Shown: in pieces, positions 1 to 9,509 of the stretch | Numbering within the stretch: position 1 is the first letter of the stretch | How the letters are laid out: each line of letters begins with the position of its first letter | The notes under the pieces: model-generated | The model's input: the letters and a program-made list of their open reading frames with translations, nothing else | What the model was told of the DNA's origin: nothing | Databases searched by the model: none | DNA from: Cristatella mucedo | Taxonomy: Eukaryota > Bryozoa > Phylactolaemata > Cristatellidae | Reading direction: 5' to 3' | Length of the DNA: 37,503 nucleotides | NCBI GenBank assembly: GCA_009760855.2 | Contig: WPIO01000311.1 | Span: 1-37,503, forward strand | Made by a program: the position numbers and the translations under genes

Positions 1-184
1 AACACTCGAACTCGTTTCAAAACTAAAAACGTTGTAAAATGAAAAAAGCGCTCGTTTCAAAAATAAAAACATCGTATAGTGGTAAAAACACATCATCACA
101 CTCGTTCTCGTTATCACTCGAACTCGTTAAAGTCTTTTAAGACTAGAATATCTATTTTCAAAATCTTTACATGTTATAGTAATT
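1..184 (+). repeat. Left terminal inverted repeat
   Basis: Nearly identical to the reverse complement of 23,386-23,560 over the first 150 bases, then increasingly diverged. It is built from short submotifs such as CTCGTTCTCGTT, ACTCGAACTCGTT and CGTTTCAAAA. The submotif CTCGTTCTCGTT at 101-112 also lies just outside the matching point of the right repeat, which gives an internal period of about 112 bp. The repeat may therefore extend left of this window. Confidence 0.93.
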
Positions 185-210
185 TTTTAATTTAAACATC
201 TTTTTATTTA

Positions 211-219
211 TATATAGAA
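211..219 (+). promoter_or_regulatory. Start-adjacent TATATAGAA motif
   Basis: TATATAGAA runs straight into the ATG at 220. The same core, TATA(T)AG followed by 2-8 bases and ATG, is found before most genes of the element, for example at 1747, 9510, 10298, 11773 (-), 14328, 16554 (-), 17578 (-) and 23317 (-). The near absence of a 5' leader recalls late promoters of large DNA viruses and the TCTA motif of mavirus. This is inference from position and recurrence only. Confidence 0.55.
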
Positions 220-874
220 ATGAGTGATGAAAAATATAATAGGCAAATTGGAGAAAAATATCAAGATTATATTAGAAGATTAAAAATTGCGGCAGCTGAA
301 AAATCTGGTGGGTTGAAACCTAGACATCCAAAGAGTACTGACCAATTAGAAGAATTAATTTATTATCTTTGCAGAGACTTGTGTGTGATGAGTGAAGTTT
401 TTGTTGATTATATTGATGAGTATGAAGATTTATATCCAGGATGGGTTTGAAAAAAATTTAAATAATTATAGGAAAACGGCAGATCTAAGAAAAAAATTTG
501 CTCTTCAAAGATATGATGAGGTAGTTGCATATAGCGTTAAAGTTAGATCATGCTTAACAAATTTAACAAAAGTAAGATATATAATTAAAATTGTAAATAT
601 ACTAGTAGCTTTAGGAGTTACAGTTTCTACAACACATGTTCATGCTCATCCTGAAATAACTAATGCAGTCTCAGCTATCTCAGCACTAACAGCTATGCTA
701 TTGGCAGTTAACGGTGTTTTAGATGAAATAGATAAAAGAAAAAGATTTACTCTTGATTCTAACACACAGTTTATTTCAAAAATAACAGATGCTTTATCTG
801 ATGAAGTGGTTACAAAAGAAGAGTTTGATAATCTTATAGAAAGACGTTCACAAACAGAAATTAGTCCTGTTTAA
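220..874 (+). pseudogene. Two-transmembrane-helix protein, frameshifted
   Basis: The ATG at 220 follows a TATATAGAA motif. The first frame is open for 76 codons to 450; a second frame, open over 392-874, carries on. Together they would make about 217 residues. The first part is charged and helical. The second part has a basic helix, then two hydrophobic helices around bases 580-730 joined by a His-containing loop (HVHAHPEI), then an acidic and basic tail. The shift lies between 392 and 450, beside a TGA followed by seven A. The layout of helix, two membrane segments and helix resembles two-TM effector domains such as SLATT, but I would not assign that without a profile search. Its 3' end overlaps the integrase gene tail to tail by 14 bases. 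Two separate genes are a less likely reading. Confidence 0.6.
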
Positions 875-1737
875 TCACTTGTAATCCCTCTCTAACAAAA
901 CTCCTTTTAACATCATTTACGAAATATCTAACCGGTTGTTTTTTCAATACCATTATTCTAGCAATAGTATGCTTAGTCAAACTCCATATCGGATCTGTAG
1001 CTCTTCTTCTTTTTCATCTTCTCCTTCACCAGGTTCTAGTAAATATCTAACAGTTGTTGCAAGTTCTAATAATTTTTCTTGTCCTCCAACTTTTCTATGA
1101 TATTTTGGTATATTTAATTTTACAGATTCTTTTTTATCGCCTTTACAGGTTCTTCACCAATAGATCTTGTAACACTATTATTTAGATAATCAATAATCTT
1201 TGGTAAATTATAAATCCATTCTTTATTTCTAGTGAAATCTCCATTATTAATGTTTTCTAATTCTTTTTCATATTGCGCAATAAAAGCTCTCTCTGCTACA
1301 GTTCTATTCATTCTTTCAACAAGTGCAACACTCTTTTTACTACTAGCTTCTATAACTTGTGTCTCATGTCTTTTCATTTCATTCATGAATTCTCCTTTAA
1401 ACTCAGTTCCAGGATCTACTGTTATCTTCTTTGGCCATTCCAATAGACTTTTTGTATAAATATCTGTTATAGCTTGTGTTACTTCTTTAGAAGACTTTGT
1501 TTTAAGTGGTCTTGAGTCTTTATATCTGCTAGCAACATCAATAACACTCAAAGCATATTTGTATCCAGAATCATTTGGCATATACAAAATGTCTGCTTGA
1601 TGACTTGCATTAGGTTTAGCTGTATCAAAGAAACCTTTTGGAATTACTTTCGGCCTTGGCTTGAATATCTGACTTATATCAGACTCTGGATTAAATTTCC
1701 CTTCCTTTTTTCTTTTATTTAGAGTTAAAAATGACAT
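861..1737 (-). pseudogene. Retroviral-type (RVE) integrase, frameshifted
   Basis: The ATG at 1737 opens a frame to 1120 with the core integrase fold: first Asp in HQADILYMP, second Asp in TVDPGTEFKG and Glu in ALVERMNRTV, 32 residues after the second Asp, close to the classical DD35E spacing. It would join element ends to host DNA in the nucleus. The frame stops at 1120, but two other minus frames continue the family C-terminus, including a DPIWSL segment and a FVREGLQVI segment, down to a TAA at 861-863. Shifts fall near 1130 (run of six T on the + strand) and near 1010 (T/C-rich tract). An N-terminal zinc-binding domain is not seen, so the gene is also short at the 5' side. It forms a divergent pair with the Cys-rich gene, only 9 bp away. 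Confidence 0.88.
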
Positions 1738-1746
1738 TCTATAGAA
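1738..1746. promoter_or_regulatory. Divergent start-to-start promoter
   Basis: The whole intergenic space between integrase (-) and the Cys-rich gene (+) is 9 bp. With both start codons it reads CATTCTATAGAAATG, a near-perfect palindrome in which each strand shows TCTATAG plus one or two A plus ATG. Whatever starts these genes must be in this palindrome or inside the opposite coding region. Confidence 0.6.
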
Positions 1747-2193
1747 ATGGAAATATTTTGTGAAAGCTGTTCGACAACATTTAGCGAAATTGAATACTTA
1801 GAGTCAGGTCATCCAGTTTGCAAAAAGGTTAAACGAAGGCCAAAGTTAAAGCATGAAATACGTTGCGATATGTGTGATTTAGATAGTACAGAAACATAAT
1901 TCGATTGTGGTATTTTAAGAAACAACAAAATAATCATTTGCGCAGATTGTTATTATGCAAGAAATAAGTATTCTAAACAAAGACCTACAAAAATATATTG
2001 CTTAGCAAAGAAACACTTTAAAAAAAGGTGTTCCGAGCTATTCTGCATTCATCATTGTTTAGAACACGAATCAATAATGTACATAGCACAACTCTTCCCA
2101 TTAGTAAAAGGTAAGCGTAAAGCAACTAAACTAAAAGAATTAATTGTATTACTGGTTCATTTGTACTTCTCAGGTACTTATGTAAGAAATTAA
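1747..2193 (+). pseudogene. Cys-rich zinc-binding-type protein with in-frame stop
   Basis: The ATG at 1747 opens a 149-codon frame to the TAA at 2191-2193, broken only by an in-frame TAA at 1897-1899 (codon 51). The first part has CESC and, 19 residues later, a further Cys, then CDMC; after the stop come CADC and several more Cys and His residues (KRCSELFCIHHCLEHE). Pairs of CxxC and CxxH suggest two or more zinc-binding units, as in viral transcription-factor-like or ring-type proteins. I do not recognise the family. Its start is 9 bp from that of the integrase on the other strand. The frame continuity on both sides of the stop argues for one former gene with a nonsense change. Confidence 0.6.
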
Positions 2194-2265
2194 AAGATTA
2201 ACCTTCATATTTCCTATGTTATCAGTATAATAATAATCAGCAGGCAATCTATTAAAATACGCATA

Positions 2266-3030
2266 CTACTTAAAATATGTACCACTAGAAGAAGTATTTA
2301 TAGCTCTTATATCTCCAGATACTATTGTTGTATCGCTACTAGGTTTTAATTGTATACAATTAGACGATCCAACTACCATAGCACTAAGTATTATAACCAG
2401 CGGGCTATTCTTATTTTGCCAAGAGTATGCAGTAGAAATATTAATAATAGAATTCATCGCTCTAGGATTAAATGAAAGTACAACGACTTCTGCTATTTTT
2501 TTAACAGTTCTATCAACATATGACTTTGTTGCAGCATCTGAAGAATTAACAGGCTCAGCAACATTAATTATAGAGTTACTATTCATATTCAAATTTGTTG
2601 TAGCAGGAGAATTCTTCAGTAACACATCTCGCTTCAAACCTCCATAAGTGACACAAAAATCATCAGGAATAACTGTTAGTATAGTATTAGTAAAATTTCA
2701 ATATGTAGAAGTAATAGCAAAACTATTCATATTTAAATCTCCAGTCATTGTATCTCCAGATTTTCTGACATAATTAGATACTTGACTTACATTAACAGCA
2801 TCTGTTGGATTAACTCCTGGAGCAAGATTTGTAATTGGTCTATTCTGTAAATTTAAAGAAGTTCCACTATTTACAATAAAATTAGCATCTGCATATGCTT
2901 TTGTTACAGCATCACCATCATTCACAGGATCTCTCATATTAATAGTTCTATTTCCATTTGCATCAAGATCTGATAGAATATAATCATTTATTCTACTCAC
3001 GTAGTTATCATAATGATGTCGTCGACTCAT
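2266..3030 (-). pseudogene. Fibre-like protein A (phage-tail-fibre-type repeats), in-frame stop
   Basis: The ATG at 3030 follows ATTATATAG. The 255-codon frame to 2266 is broken by a TGA at 2698-2700. It carries at least three copies of the motif D-LNMN-x-I-NL-x-PV-x-D-AVT-K-YV (for example DANGNRTINMRDPVNDGDAV, GDTMTGDLNMN, NSIINVAEPVNSSDAATKSY). Such repeats are known from phage tail fibres, where they make trimeric shafts; here they probably make a spike on the penton. The C-terminal 90 residues would be the receptor-binding head. The first 30 residues resemble those of fibre B (13,472), so the two are paralogues. The start overlaps the end of the upstream exonuclease gene. Confidence 0.72.
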
Positions 3031-3837
3031 CTATATAATTACTAATTAAAATCTTCGATCTATCTAACACTTCTTTAACAATTGAAACTATTCTAAAAAA
3101 TCTGCAAGGATCATCTTCTTCAACTGCTTGAATCAAACATCTTCTTATATAATACTTTATATCATAACCATTTGTTTTCTTATTATTAAATCTGCCATAT
3201 TTGCTTATAATGTCAAATTCAAAATCGAAATACTTTCCTCTTTAAGTAATAGCATAAAAATTGGTTCTCTAATTGGCATATCCAAATCAGTATTAGGAAT
3301 TCTTACATTTCCAGCTGCTACATAATCTGACGGAGGTTCTTCACAATTCAACCCAGGAACAAAAATCTCAAACTCAGAGTAAAAACATTCACTAAGTTTT
3401 AAAACATGTAAACTAAGTAAACACTGCGCGTGATATTGTTTAAGTATAAAATCATCAATGATATTTCTGCTCCATAAACATTTTATTTCAACTAAAGTAT
3501 TGTTATCTGTTATTCCATCAGGAGAATATCTGTATACACCATCACTACTAAAACAATCATTTGCATTATCAAGTTTAACTTTTAGTTTCATTTCTAAAAA
3601 CTTTGCAGCAATAGGTTCAAATACTTTACCAAAAAACATTGGAGTAAATCTCAAACTAGAATTATTAGCAATGTATTTTTTTAGTTTTCTATTTGCAATT
3701 AATTCTATATCAGTTTCAATCTTATCTCCAAATACTAGATCATTTCCAAGCACTGAGTAAACCTCTGAGCCTCCAATGTTCAAAGACATTGATTTTTTCC
3801 ACTCATCTGAACCTTGTAAAAAATCAAATTGATTCAT
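3008..3837 (-). pseudogene. YqaJ/lambda-type exonuclease, PD-(D/E)XK fold, frameshifted
   Basis: The ATG at 3837 opens 210 codons to 3205; another frame continues from about 3225 to a TGA at 3008-3010, so the former protein had about 275 residues. Visible landmarks are GSDEWKKS and IGGSEV near the N-terminus, FFGKVFEPIA, the catalytic SPDG then LVEIKC (PD-ExK), and QYHAQ. This is the usual order in viral alkaline nuclease/YqaJ exonucleases, which chew double-stranded ends during recombination and genome maturation. The shift loses only the C-terminal 70 residues; all catalytic motifs stay in the first frame. Another PD-(D/E)XK nuclease class is possible but less likely. Confidence 0.75.
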
Positions 3838-3859
3838 TATATTTCTGGTTTAAATTTTT

Positions 3860-5389
3860 TTAAATGTCACTTCCATCTTTTACAGTCACACCTTTATTGC
3901 AAGTGAAGTTTGCTCCATTGCCATTTGATGTAAGCTCTGCAGTGTTCTCACAAATAGTTAAATAGTGAATCATTATTTGTGTACCATCAGTTGGTATAGC
4001 AGAATTAAATTCAACAGTTACATCAAGCCTAGAAGTGACTCTAAGAGGTTCATCATTATATTGCAGATCAATAACTTGAATAGGATAAAGTGATAACCAT
4101 TCAGGATAAGTTACACCAACAGGGTCTGCAATCTCACTAAGCCCAAGATATTGCTTTCTGAATGTTGTAAAATCCATATATGATGGAGAGCATTTTCCTT
4201 TTTTAGGCTCGCCAGATCTTAAGACAGAAGGATATTGTTTAGAACCATTAGCAAGCACAGAAACATTTTTAATATCACAATGGTTATATGTGCAAGGATT
4301 TCCGGTGTAGCTATCAAACTTATTATAATTTTGAGCTGCAACAATCAACCATCTAACTTTATCAATCGTATTTTGAACTGAAAGAGATTTAGTAAATTTA
4401 AATCTTTGGTTAAGGCTAGTTATTGTAATATTTTCATATCGTCCAACTCTATAGTTAAGTCTTATTTTCTTAGATCTTTCACTTGATATATCAGCAAGTG
4501 CTCTTTGTATACTTTCTTTAGGTGTTACACAAGGAACAACTAGTCTCGTTTTTGACATAGCAACTCTAAAAGTTGTATAAGCACCATCGTTTGCAGCAAC
4601 AACAGCTTCCTTAGTCGCAATAGCATTTGTACTAGTTCCAGCAGCAGCAGATGCACCAGTCAAAATAAAGTTTTTATCATCTCCTCCAACTCTAGTCATT
4701 TCTAGGGTAAAAGAAACGTTATATAGAATTTTATTCATATCAGCACAAAAACCAGAAAGTCTTGCTAGAGGAAGTGCAATGCTAAATTTACCAACATCAG
4801 CATCAGCGTCAATAATATTGTTTATAATACCTCTTCTATAAATGAAACCATTATTTGAAGTTGTTGCTCCAGATGCATTAGGACTTACGTATGAAGTAAG
4901 ACCAGTATTCATATCATCCAATGAATTTGCTTCATCTTTTTTCCATCCAGTTGCAGGTCCTTCACTTCTGTTGTAATCATTTGGATAACATAGAAGACCC
5001 ATAAGAGTTGAAACACTTCCAACTGCTTCTTTTAATGGAAGACTTTCAATTTCTTCGACACCAAGTCTAATTCTCATGCTACTAAATAACCAAGCACCAG
5101 TGTTGTTAACTAATCCTGCAGCAAGTGTTCTTTTAAGTACACCAGGTGGAGCAGAAGCATTTGCAGGTGTGCTTCCAACTCTTCCTTCAAGTAAGAGATA
5201 TCCATCGGAAAGTACATAGCATGTTTGTTGTTCACCAGGAACAGTAAATGTTACAAGTTTACGAGCAATACTATCTATTTCATTTCCGTTTGTCTGATAA
5301 AACTCTCGAAATTGATAATCTTTAATCTTATAATTAGGAAAACTAGGATCGCCTAATTCGAGTATGGTGTCAATTGGTGCACTTGCCAT
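3860..5389 (-). CDS. Major capsid protein, double jelly-roll (hexon-like)
   Basis: Intact 509-codon frame, the longest open gene of the element. It has the layout I know from Polinton/adintovirus hexons: an N-terminal segment with EFYQTN, a strand region followed by GLVNNTGAWLFSSMRIRLG, then LGLL-type segment MGLLCYPNDYNRSEG and W, with a second beta-rich half after residue 270. The product would form trimeric pseudo-hexamers of the icosahedral shell. It is the third of the linked minus-strand structural genes (minor capsid, pVI-like, MCP), 27 bp after the former stop of the pVI-like gene. Its ATG follows TTATATAGAGAAGAA. That this large gene is open while its neighbours have stops is notable. 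Confidence 0.9.
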   Translation of the reverse strand: MASAPIDTILELGDPSFPNYKIKDYQFREFYQTNGNEIDSIARKLVTFTVPGEQQTCYVLSDGYLLLEGRVGSTPANASAPPGVLKRTLAAGLVNNTGAWLFSSMRIRLGVEEIESLPLKEAVGSVSTLMGLLCYPNDYNRSEGPATGWKKDEANSLDDMNTGLTSYVSPNASGATTSNNGFIYRRGIINNIIDADADVGKFSIALPLARLSGFCADMNKILYNVSFTLEMTRVGGDDKNFILTGASAAAGTSTNAIATKEAVVAANDGAYTTFRVAMSKTRLVVPCVTPKESIQRALADISSERSKKIRLNYRVGRYENITITSLNQRFKFTKSLSVQNTIDKVRWLIVAAQNYNKFDSYTGNPCTYNHCDIKNVSVLANGSKQYPSVLRSGEPKKGKCSPSYMDFTTFRKQYLGLSEIADPVGVTYPEWLSLYPIQVIDLQYNDEPLRVTSRLDVTVEFNSAIPTDGTQIMIHYLTICENTAELTSNGNGANFTCNKGVTVKDGSDI

Positions 5390-5416
5390 TTCTTCTCTAT
5401 ATAAAAAAGTAAAAAT

Positions 5417-6016
5417 TTATTTCTTATTTTGAAAGTATAAACCAGCACCAATTTTTTTCATGTATCCTCCATATCTATCAGCTCTCGTTGCAGGCATAAT
5501 TGCAGGAACAGCAGATTTCTCTTTTATAACTCTTTCTATTTCTTTGTATGCCTTAGGATCATTTTCCTTTAACGTTTCTGAATAATCCTAAATGTCAGAA
5601 TCCTCCATTTTTGCCTTATATTTCTTCTTCTTAGGTTTAAGTTTATTAAGCATAGCTCGTTTTATCTCAAGATCAATCTCTTTAAGCTGTCTATCATAAT
5701 CTTCTTCTTTATTTCTTTTTTCTAATTCATACTCATATTCTTTCTTTCTTCTTTCCTCTTCAGCTTTATCATCAATGTCTCTACGTTTATTAGCATACTC
5801 CTGGTCAATCTTTTCTTTCTTTGTTTGTAATTTAGTTAGTTTTCTAGCTTGATGCATTTCAATTCCTCTATTAGCAATGTTCATGCTAAGCCCAGTTAGT
5901 CCAGTAAGCACAGGCGCTGCTTTTCCAACACCTTCGATTATCTTGTCAAGAACACCAGATCCATAATATTTTCCACCACTTATTCTACCATGACCAATTC
6001 TGGCATAGCTACCCAT
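5417..6016 (-). pseudogene. pVI-like membrane-lytic/internal capsid protein, in-frame stop
   Basis: The frame runs 200 codons from the ATG at 6016 to a TAA at 5417-5419, with one in-frame TAG at 5588-5590. The N-terminus has a Gly-rich leader with ISGG-K, which fits the adenain cleavage rule (M/I/L)xGG-x. An amphipathic, Gly/Ala-rich helix follows (about residues 22-50), then a long, highly charged coiled coil (residues 60-130), and a basic Gly-Tyr-rich tail after the stop (YGGYMKKIG). This plan, a cleavable leader, membrane-active helix and basic tail, is that of adenovirus pVI-type proteins. Assignment is by architecture and place between the minor capsid protein and MCP. Confidence 0.65.
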
Positions 6017-6022
6017 CCTATA

Positions 6023-6874
6023 TCATTTAGAAATTTCTATAGTAGCTATAACATCTGTAATAGTACTTATTCTATTTCTATTTTGATCTGTTAAACTAAT
6101 TACAATATTGCTAACACCATCAATGTCTCCACGAGTAGGCAAGAATAAAATATTTGGAACATGTACGTCAACCTTCTCTCCTGCATCAATATCATCAATG
6201 TCAATTAAGTATAAAGATGAAGACTGCTCTAAAAATCCTTTTTTATGTTCAACATAGTTCTTACTAGGATCTACAAGATCACAATCAATGCTTATCCATT
6301 TTACTCCAGAATTATCTGGCAACTGCATTTTATTCCAAGCCTTATAAATACCAGAAAAATACATAGCTTTTTCTATAGCTTCATATGGAGTTCCACCAAC
6401 CATTGCAGGATCGAATGATCTTTGCAAATTTGAACTAAATCCTAAAGTATCACCAATAGAGTTTATTATTCCAGAATTTGTTCCAAGTAATACAACAAAA
6501 TCGCCAGCAACTTGCATTATTATTTTATCATCAACATCAGAGCTAAATCTAATTCCAGTACTATTTCTATTAGCAAGATTGATTTGTATGGAAGGATTTA
6601 CTTTTGCTAATGCTTGATTTAACGCATAAACAATCTTTTTGAGTATCATAATATCCTTCTGGAATAGCGATTGAGTAATTGAGTGAGTTGCCACTGATTT
6701 ATACCAAAGCATATCGTTTACTCCAGTAGTAATATTTGATATTATTTTGTTTGCATACGTAAACTCAACTCTCCGTAAGCCTATTTTGTTATAACCAGAA
6801 TAAGATCCAAGCATTAATCGAGGAACAAGAGTCTTTGAATATGTACTGGTAGTCCCAGTGATTCTTATAGACAT
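6023..6874 (-). CDS. Minor capsid protein 1 (penton-like, jelly-roll type)
   Basis: Intact 283-residue frame. I start it at the ATG at 6874, which follows TATAATATAAGA and lies 7 bp after the upstream gene; a longer frame exists only with a non-ATG start. Beta-rich throughout. Landmarks shared with the neighbouring gene 6882-7754 are a DTLGFSS segment in the middle, ISIDCDLV about 70 residues later and a C-terminal VISLTDQNRNR followed by strands. These are the marks of the single-jelly-roll minor capsid (penton) protein of Polintons, which occupies the fivefold vertices. It directly precedes the pVI-like gene (7-bp gap). Confidence 0.75.
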   Translation of the reverse strand: MSIRITGTTSTYSKTLVPRLMLGSYSGYNKIGLRRVEFTYANKIISNITTGVNDMLWYKSVATHSITQSLFQKDIMILKKIVYALNQALAKVNPSIQINLANRNSTGIRFSSDVDDKIIMQVAGDFVVLLGTNSGIINSIGDTLGFSSNLQRSFDPAMVGGTPYEAIEKAMYFSGIYKAWNKMQLPDNSGVKWISIDCDLVDPSKNYVEHKKGFLEQSSSLYLIDIDDIDAGEKVDVHVPNILFLPTRGDIDGVSNIVISLTDQNRNRISTITDVIATIEISK

Positions 6875-6881
6875 TCTTATA

Positions 6882-7754
6882 TTATATTTCAATAATTTCT
6901 ATTACAACAGTAATTTGTTGAGAACCAAAATCTAAAATTTTTGAATTTTGGTCTGTAATTGTAATCAATATATCAGAAATAGATTCTCCAACAAGATTGT
7001 GATATTCAAGAGTATTCGGTTCATATACCATTTGTTCCCAAGGATAAAAATTATAAGCAAAACTTCTTAGAGCTTGTGTTTCGATATTATTTATATAACT
7101 TGTTCCACTAGCAACCAAATTACAATTTACAATAATTTAATTCAAGTCAGAAACAAAAACTTCATTCTCTGAAACAATTTTGTATCCAGGATCTGCAGTT
7201 ACTTGTTTGAACTGCTTTCAAGGAGGTGCAGTATATTTACTTATTGGCAATGTTTTATCAGTTGTGTAAACAGTTCCAGTAAATCCAAGTAAATGAGCTA
7301 TTGTAGACTTAACAGCAACAAATGTAAACCCAGCAGGCATAGTAATCCAAGAATTAGAAGTAGCAGTATCAATACCTAAAACAAATTTATCATTTCCAGA
7401 TAATACAATAGAATTATTTATTGTATCAGCAATTCCAATATTTACATCATCAGAAACAGCTGCATATATTCCAGGAGGAATAATTACTTCTCGTTCACTT
7501 CCACCTGTAAGTCTGTAAACAAAAGTATTATTCTTATTTGTTATATTTTTAATAGAGTTAGTACCAACAAATTTTTTGAAGCATACCTTAAACCTTTTGT
7601 TCTTAAGTCTTATTGGATTATTTATTTTTACGGCAATAGGATTAGTAGTTCCAGTTACGTTAAAAACATATCCTTCCTTGCCTGCAATGGTATCCTTTTT
7701 GATTGCCTCAACATTCTTTAGAATATCCTTAGCCACATCAAGAAGATCTTACAT
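6882..7754 (-). pseudogene. Minor capsid protein 2, paralogue of the next gene, three in-frame stops
   Basis: One frame can be followed for 291 codons from an ATG at 7754 (after GATATATAGAGA) to the TAA at 6882, with in-frame stops at codon 2 (TAA, 7749-7751), at 7218-7220 (TGA) and at 7137-7139 (TAA). Its landmarks, in order, equal those of minor capsid protein 1: HLLGFTG, IVNCNLV, then LITITDQNSK near the end, and the length is nearly the same (291 against 284 codons). I infer a tandem duplication and loss of this copy. The alternative, two shorter genes (7736-7218 with a GTG start and 7118-6882), needs non-ATG starts and ignores the shared layout. Confidence 0.72.
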
Positions 7755-7757
7755 TCT

Positions 7758-8947
7758 CTATATATCATATAAAAGTTTTTTAATTTTAGCAACATATGAT
7801 TTTGGAACTTTTCTATATTTTGCAAGGTAGTCAACAGCAGCACTAATAGAATTTACTACTCCAGTATTTCCAGCAGCAAGCTCTCGAATCCACAATTCTA
7901 TCTTGTCAAATACTTCTGAATCATTCTTTACAACTAATGGTATTATTTCTATTCCTTTGCCAAGTTTTGGTCTTAAATAATCTAAAACTCTTTGCTCTTT
8001 TACACTTCTTTTTTTCTTTTTGTCCAGCTCTGAAATAACATTGGCAAGATTTTCCTCACTAAGTTCTTCAACAATCTTTCTTACTTGTTTAGATATTCCA
8101 CCAGTTTTTTTGCTCCAATAATATCAAGTAAATCTTTCTTTTTATCAACTGTTGATTCATATACTTTATTTATTTCATCCATTTGTTTACCATCAAATTT
8201 AGTATAATAATTCATTGTGTATTCTAAAATATCATGAGCAGTCTGTTCTAATTCTTTTTCAGAAGTATACGTTTTTTCATCGTTAAGCTTTAATCCTAGT
8301 TCATGCAGCTTTAAATCTTTATATGTACTATCAATTTCATTTATTATTCTTGATACAGAAGTTGGAATATATCCATTTTTTTCTTTAAGTATTTTAATTA
8401 GATTAGCTTTATCATAATCTTGTACTGCAACAGTTTTCTTTGGAGTGCCAGTAGTTGGATACATATTTAACTCTTCAGCTAAACCTTTTTGAGCAGCATC
8501 AATAGCTTCTCGTATTTCTGGATTTGCTGCATATTTCTTTGCTTAATTTGCTATAGTAATCGCTTTTTTATGCTTTCCTTCACTAACAGCTTCTCTTGCT
8601 TTTTGGATAGTACTTGATATGTCTGGTTTTTGTCGCAAAACTTTCTGGAGTTGTTCTTTGTTTTCTATTTGTAAAGCAAGTTTAGGTCTGACTTTTTTAA
8701 GTTTCTCAATGACAACTTTACCTGAGTTATCAGTAGATCTCTCTAGTGCTTGCTCATTTAGTCTATGCTCAGCAGCATCTCTTACTGCTATTTCTGATTC
8801 TATTCTTTGTATCTCACCAGAATTTTCTAGAATGTTTGCATCTCTCAGATCTTGCAGGTTTTGCAGTTTAGATTCATAATCAAGTGCTTCTTGAACGCTA
8901 CCTTTGTAAGGCTTTTTACCACTTGAGTAAATTTTTCCATTAAACAT
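7758..8947 (-). pseudogene. Unrecognised helical/coiled-coil protein, stop plus frameshift
   Basis: From the ATG at 8947 (after GATATAGTAAA) the frame runs 134 codons to a TAA at 8543-8545 and then stays open in the same frame to 8081. A run of seven T on the + strand near 8105-8111 marks a shift into another frame, which continues to a TAG at 7758-7760. The former product had about 395 residues and was nearly all helical, with heptad-like charged stretches (for example RIESEIAVRDAAEHR) and a Lys-rich middle. It lies between the ATPase and the minor capsid genes, so a structural or core role is likely. I do not recognise the family. Confidence 0.6.
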
Positions 8948-8967
8948 TTTACTATATCTATTAAGAA

Positions 8968-9476
8968 TTAAAAAAATGTCATTAATTGCTTTCCCTCTGA
9001 ATCAACAGACCAAAATCTGCCTTCTGATTCAGTCTTAGTTAGGTCTATCACGCAATATCCAAAACGGTTTCTAGTACAAGAGTTAACCCATTCTCTAAAT
9101 TGTTTCTTATCCATATCTCCAACGTATGCATCGTGGATATACTCAATGTTAGTTGTGTTTTGCTTAAAGATTACTATTAAATTTACATTGTTTCTAATTT
9201 CTCTCCTAGGTATATTCGTAAAGCCTTGAGCAAGATATTGTTTTCTTTTGTCATTGACATAAGTCCGCGATACAACTTTTGATCTAAACTTGAAGCAATA
9301 ATTGTACAACTGCCATAACTAACCATTCCATAAAATATCCAATTCCTGATTAGTTGTGATTTACCTGAACCACTTGGACCTAAAACTAAAGCTCTAATTG
9401 GAACATTTGGCAAAGGTTCTTTATGACCAGTATCCACATCTTGCCCAAAATTAAACGCTCTTACTTGAAGAGACAT
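8968..9476 (-). pseudogene. Genome-packaging ATPase (FtsK/HerA, A32-like), internal deletion
   Basis: The ATG at 9476 follows CAGTATAGGAA. The first frame gives LVLGPSGSGKS (Walker A) near residue 30 and a short piece beyond it. A second frame, ending at 8968, carries the C-terminal family part: YLAQGFTNIP, then IRNNVNLIVIFKQ, then a DMDKKQF segment. The Walker B strand with its acidic residues and the segment around it are missing. I infer a deletion of roughly 60-90 codons at about 9250-9270 that also changed frame. The enzyme would have pumped DNA into capsids; this copy cannot hydrolyse ATP normally. It lies head to head with the zinc-ribbon gene. Confidence 0.8.
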
Positions 9477-9509
9477 TTCCTATACTGAAAAAAGTTTTAT
9501 ATTATAGAA
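9477..9509. promoter_or_regulatory. Divergent promoter region, ATPase / zinc-ribbon protein
   Basis: These 33 bp separate the two start codons. On the minus strand CAGTATAGGAA leads to the ATPase ATG; on the plus strand ATTATAGAA leads to the ATG at 9510. Both are forms of the element-wide start-adjacent motif. Confidence 0.5.
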
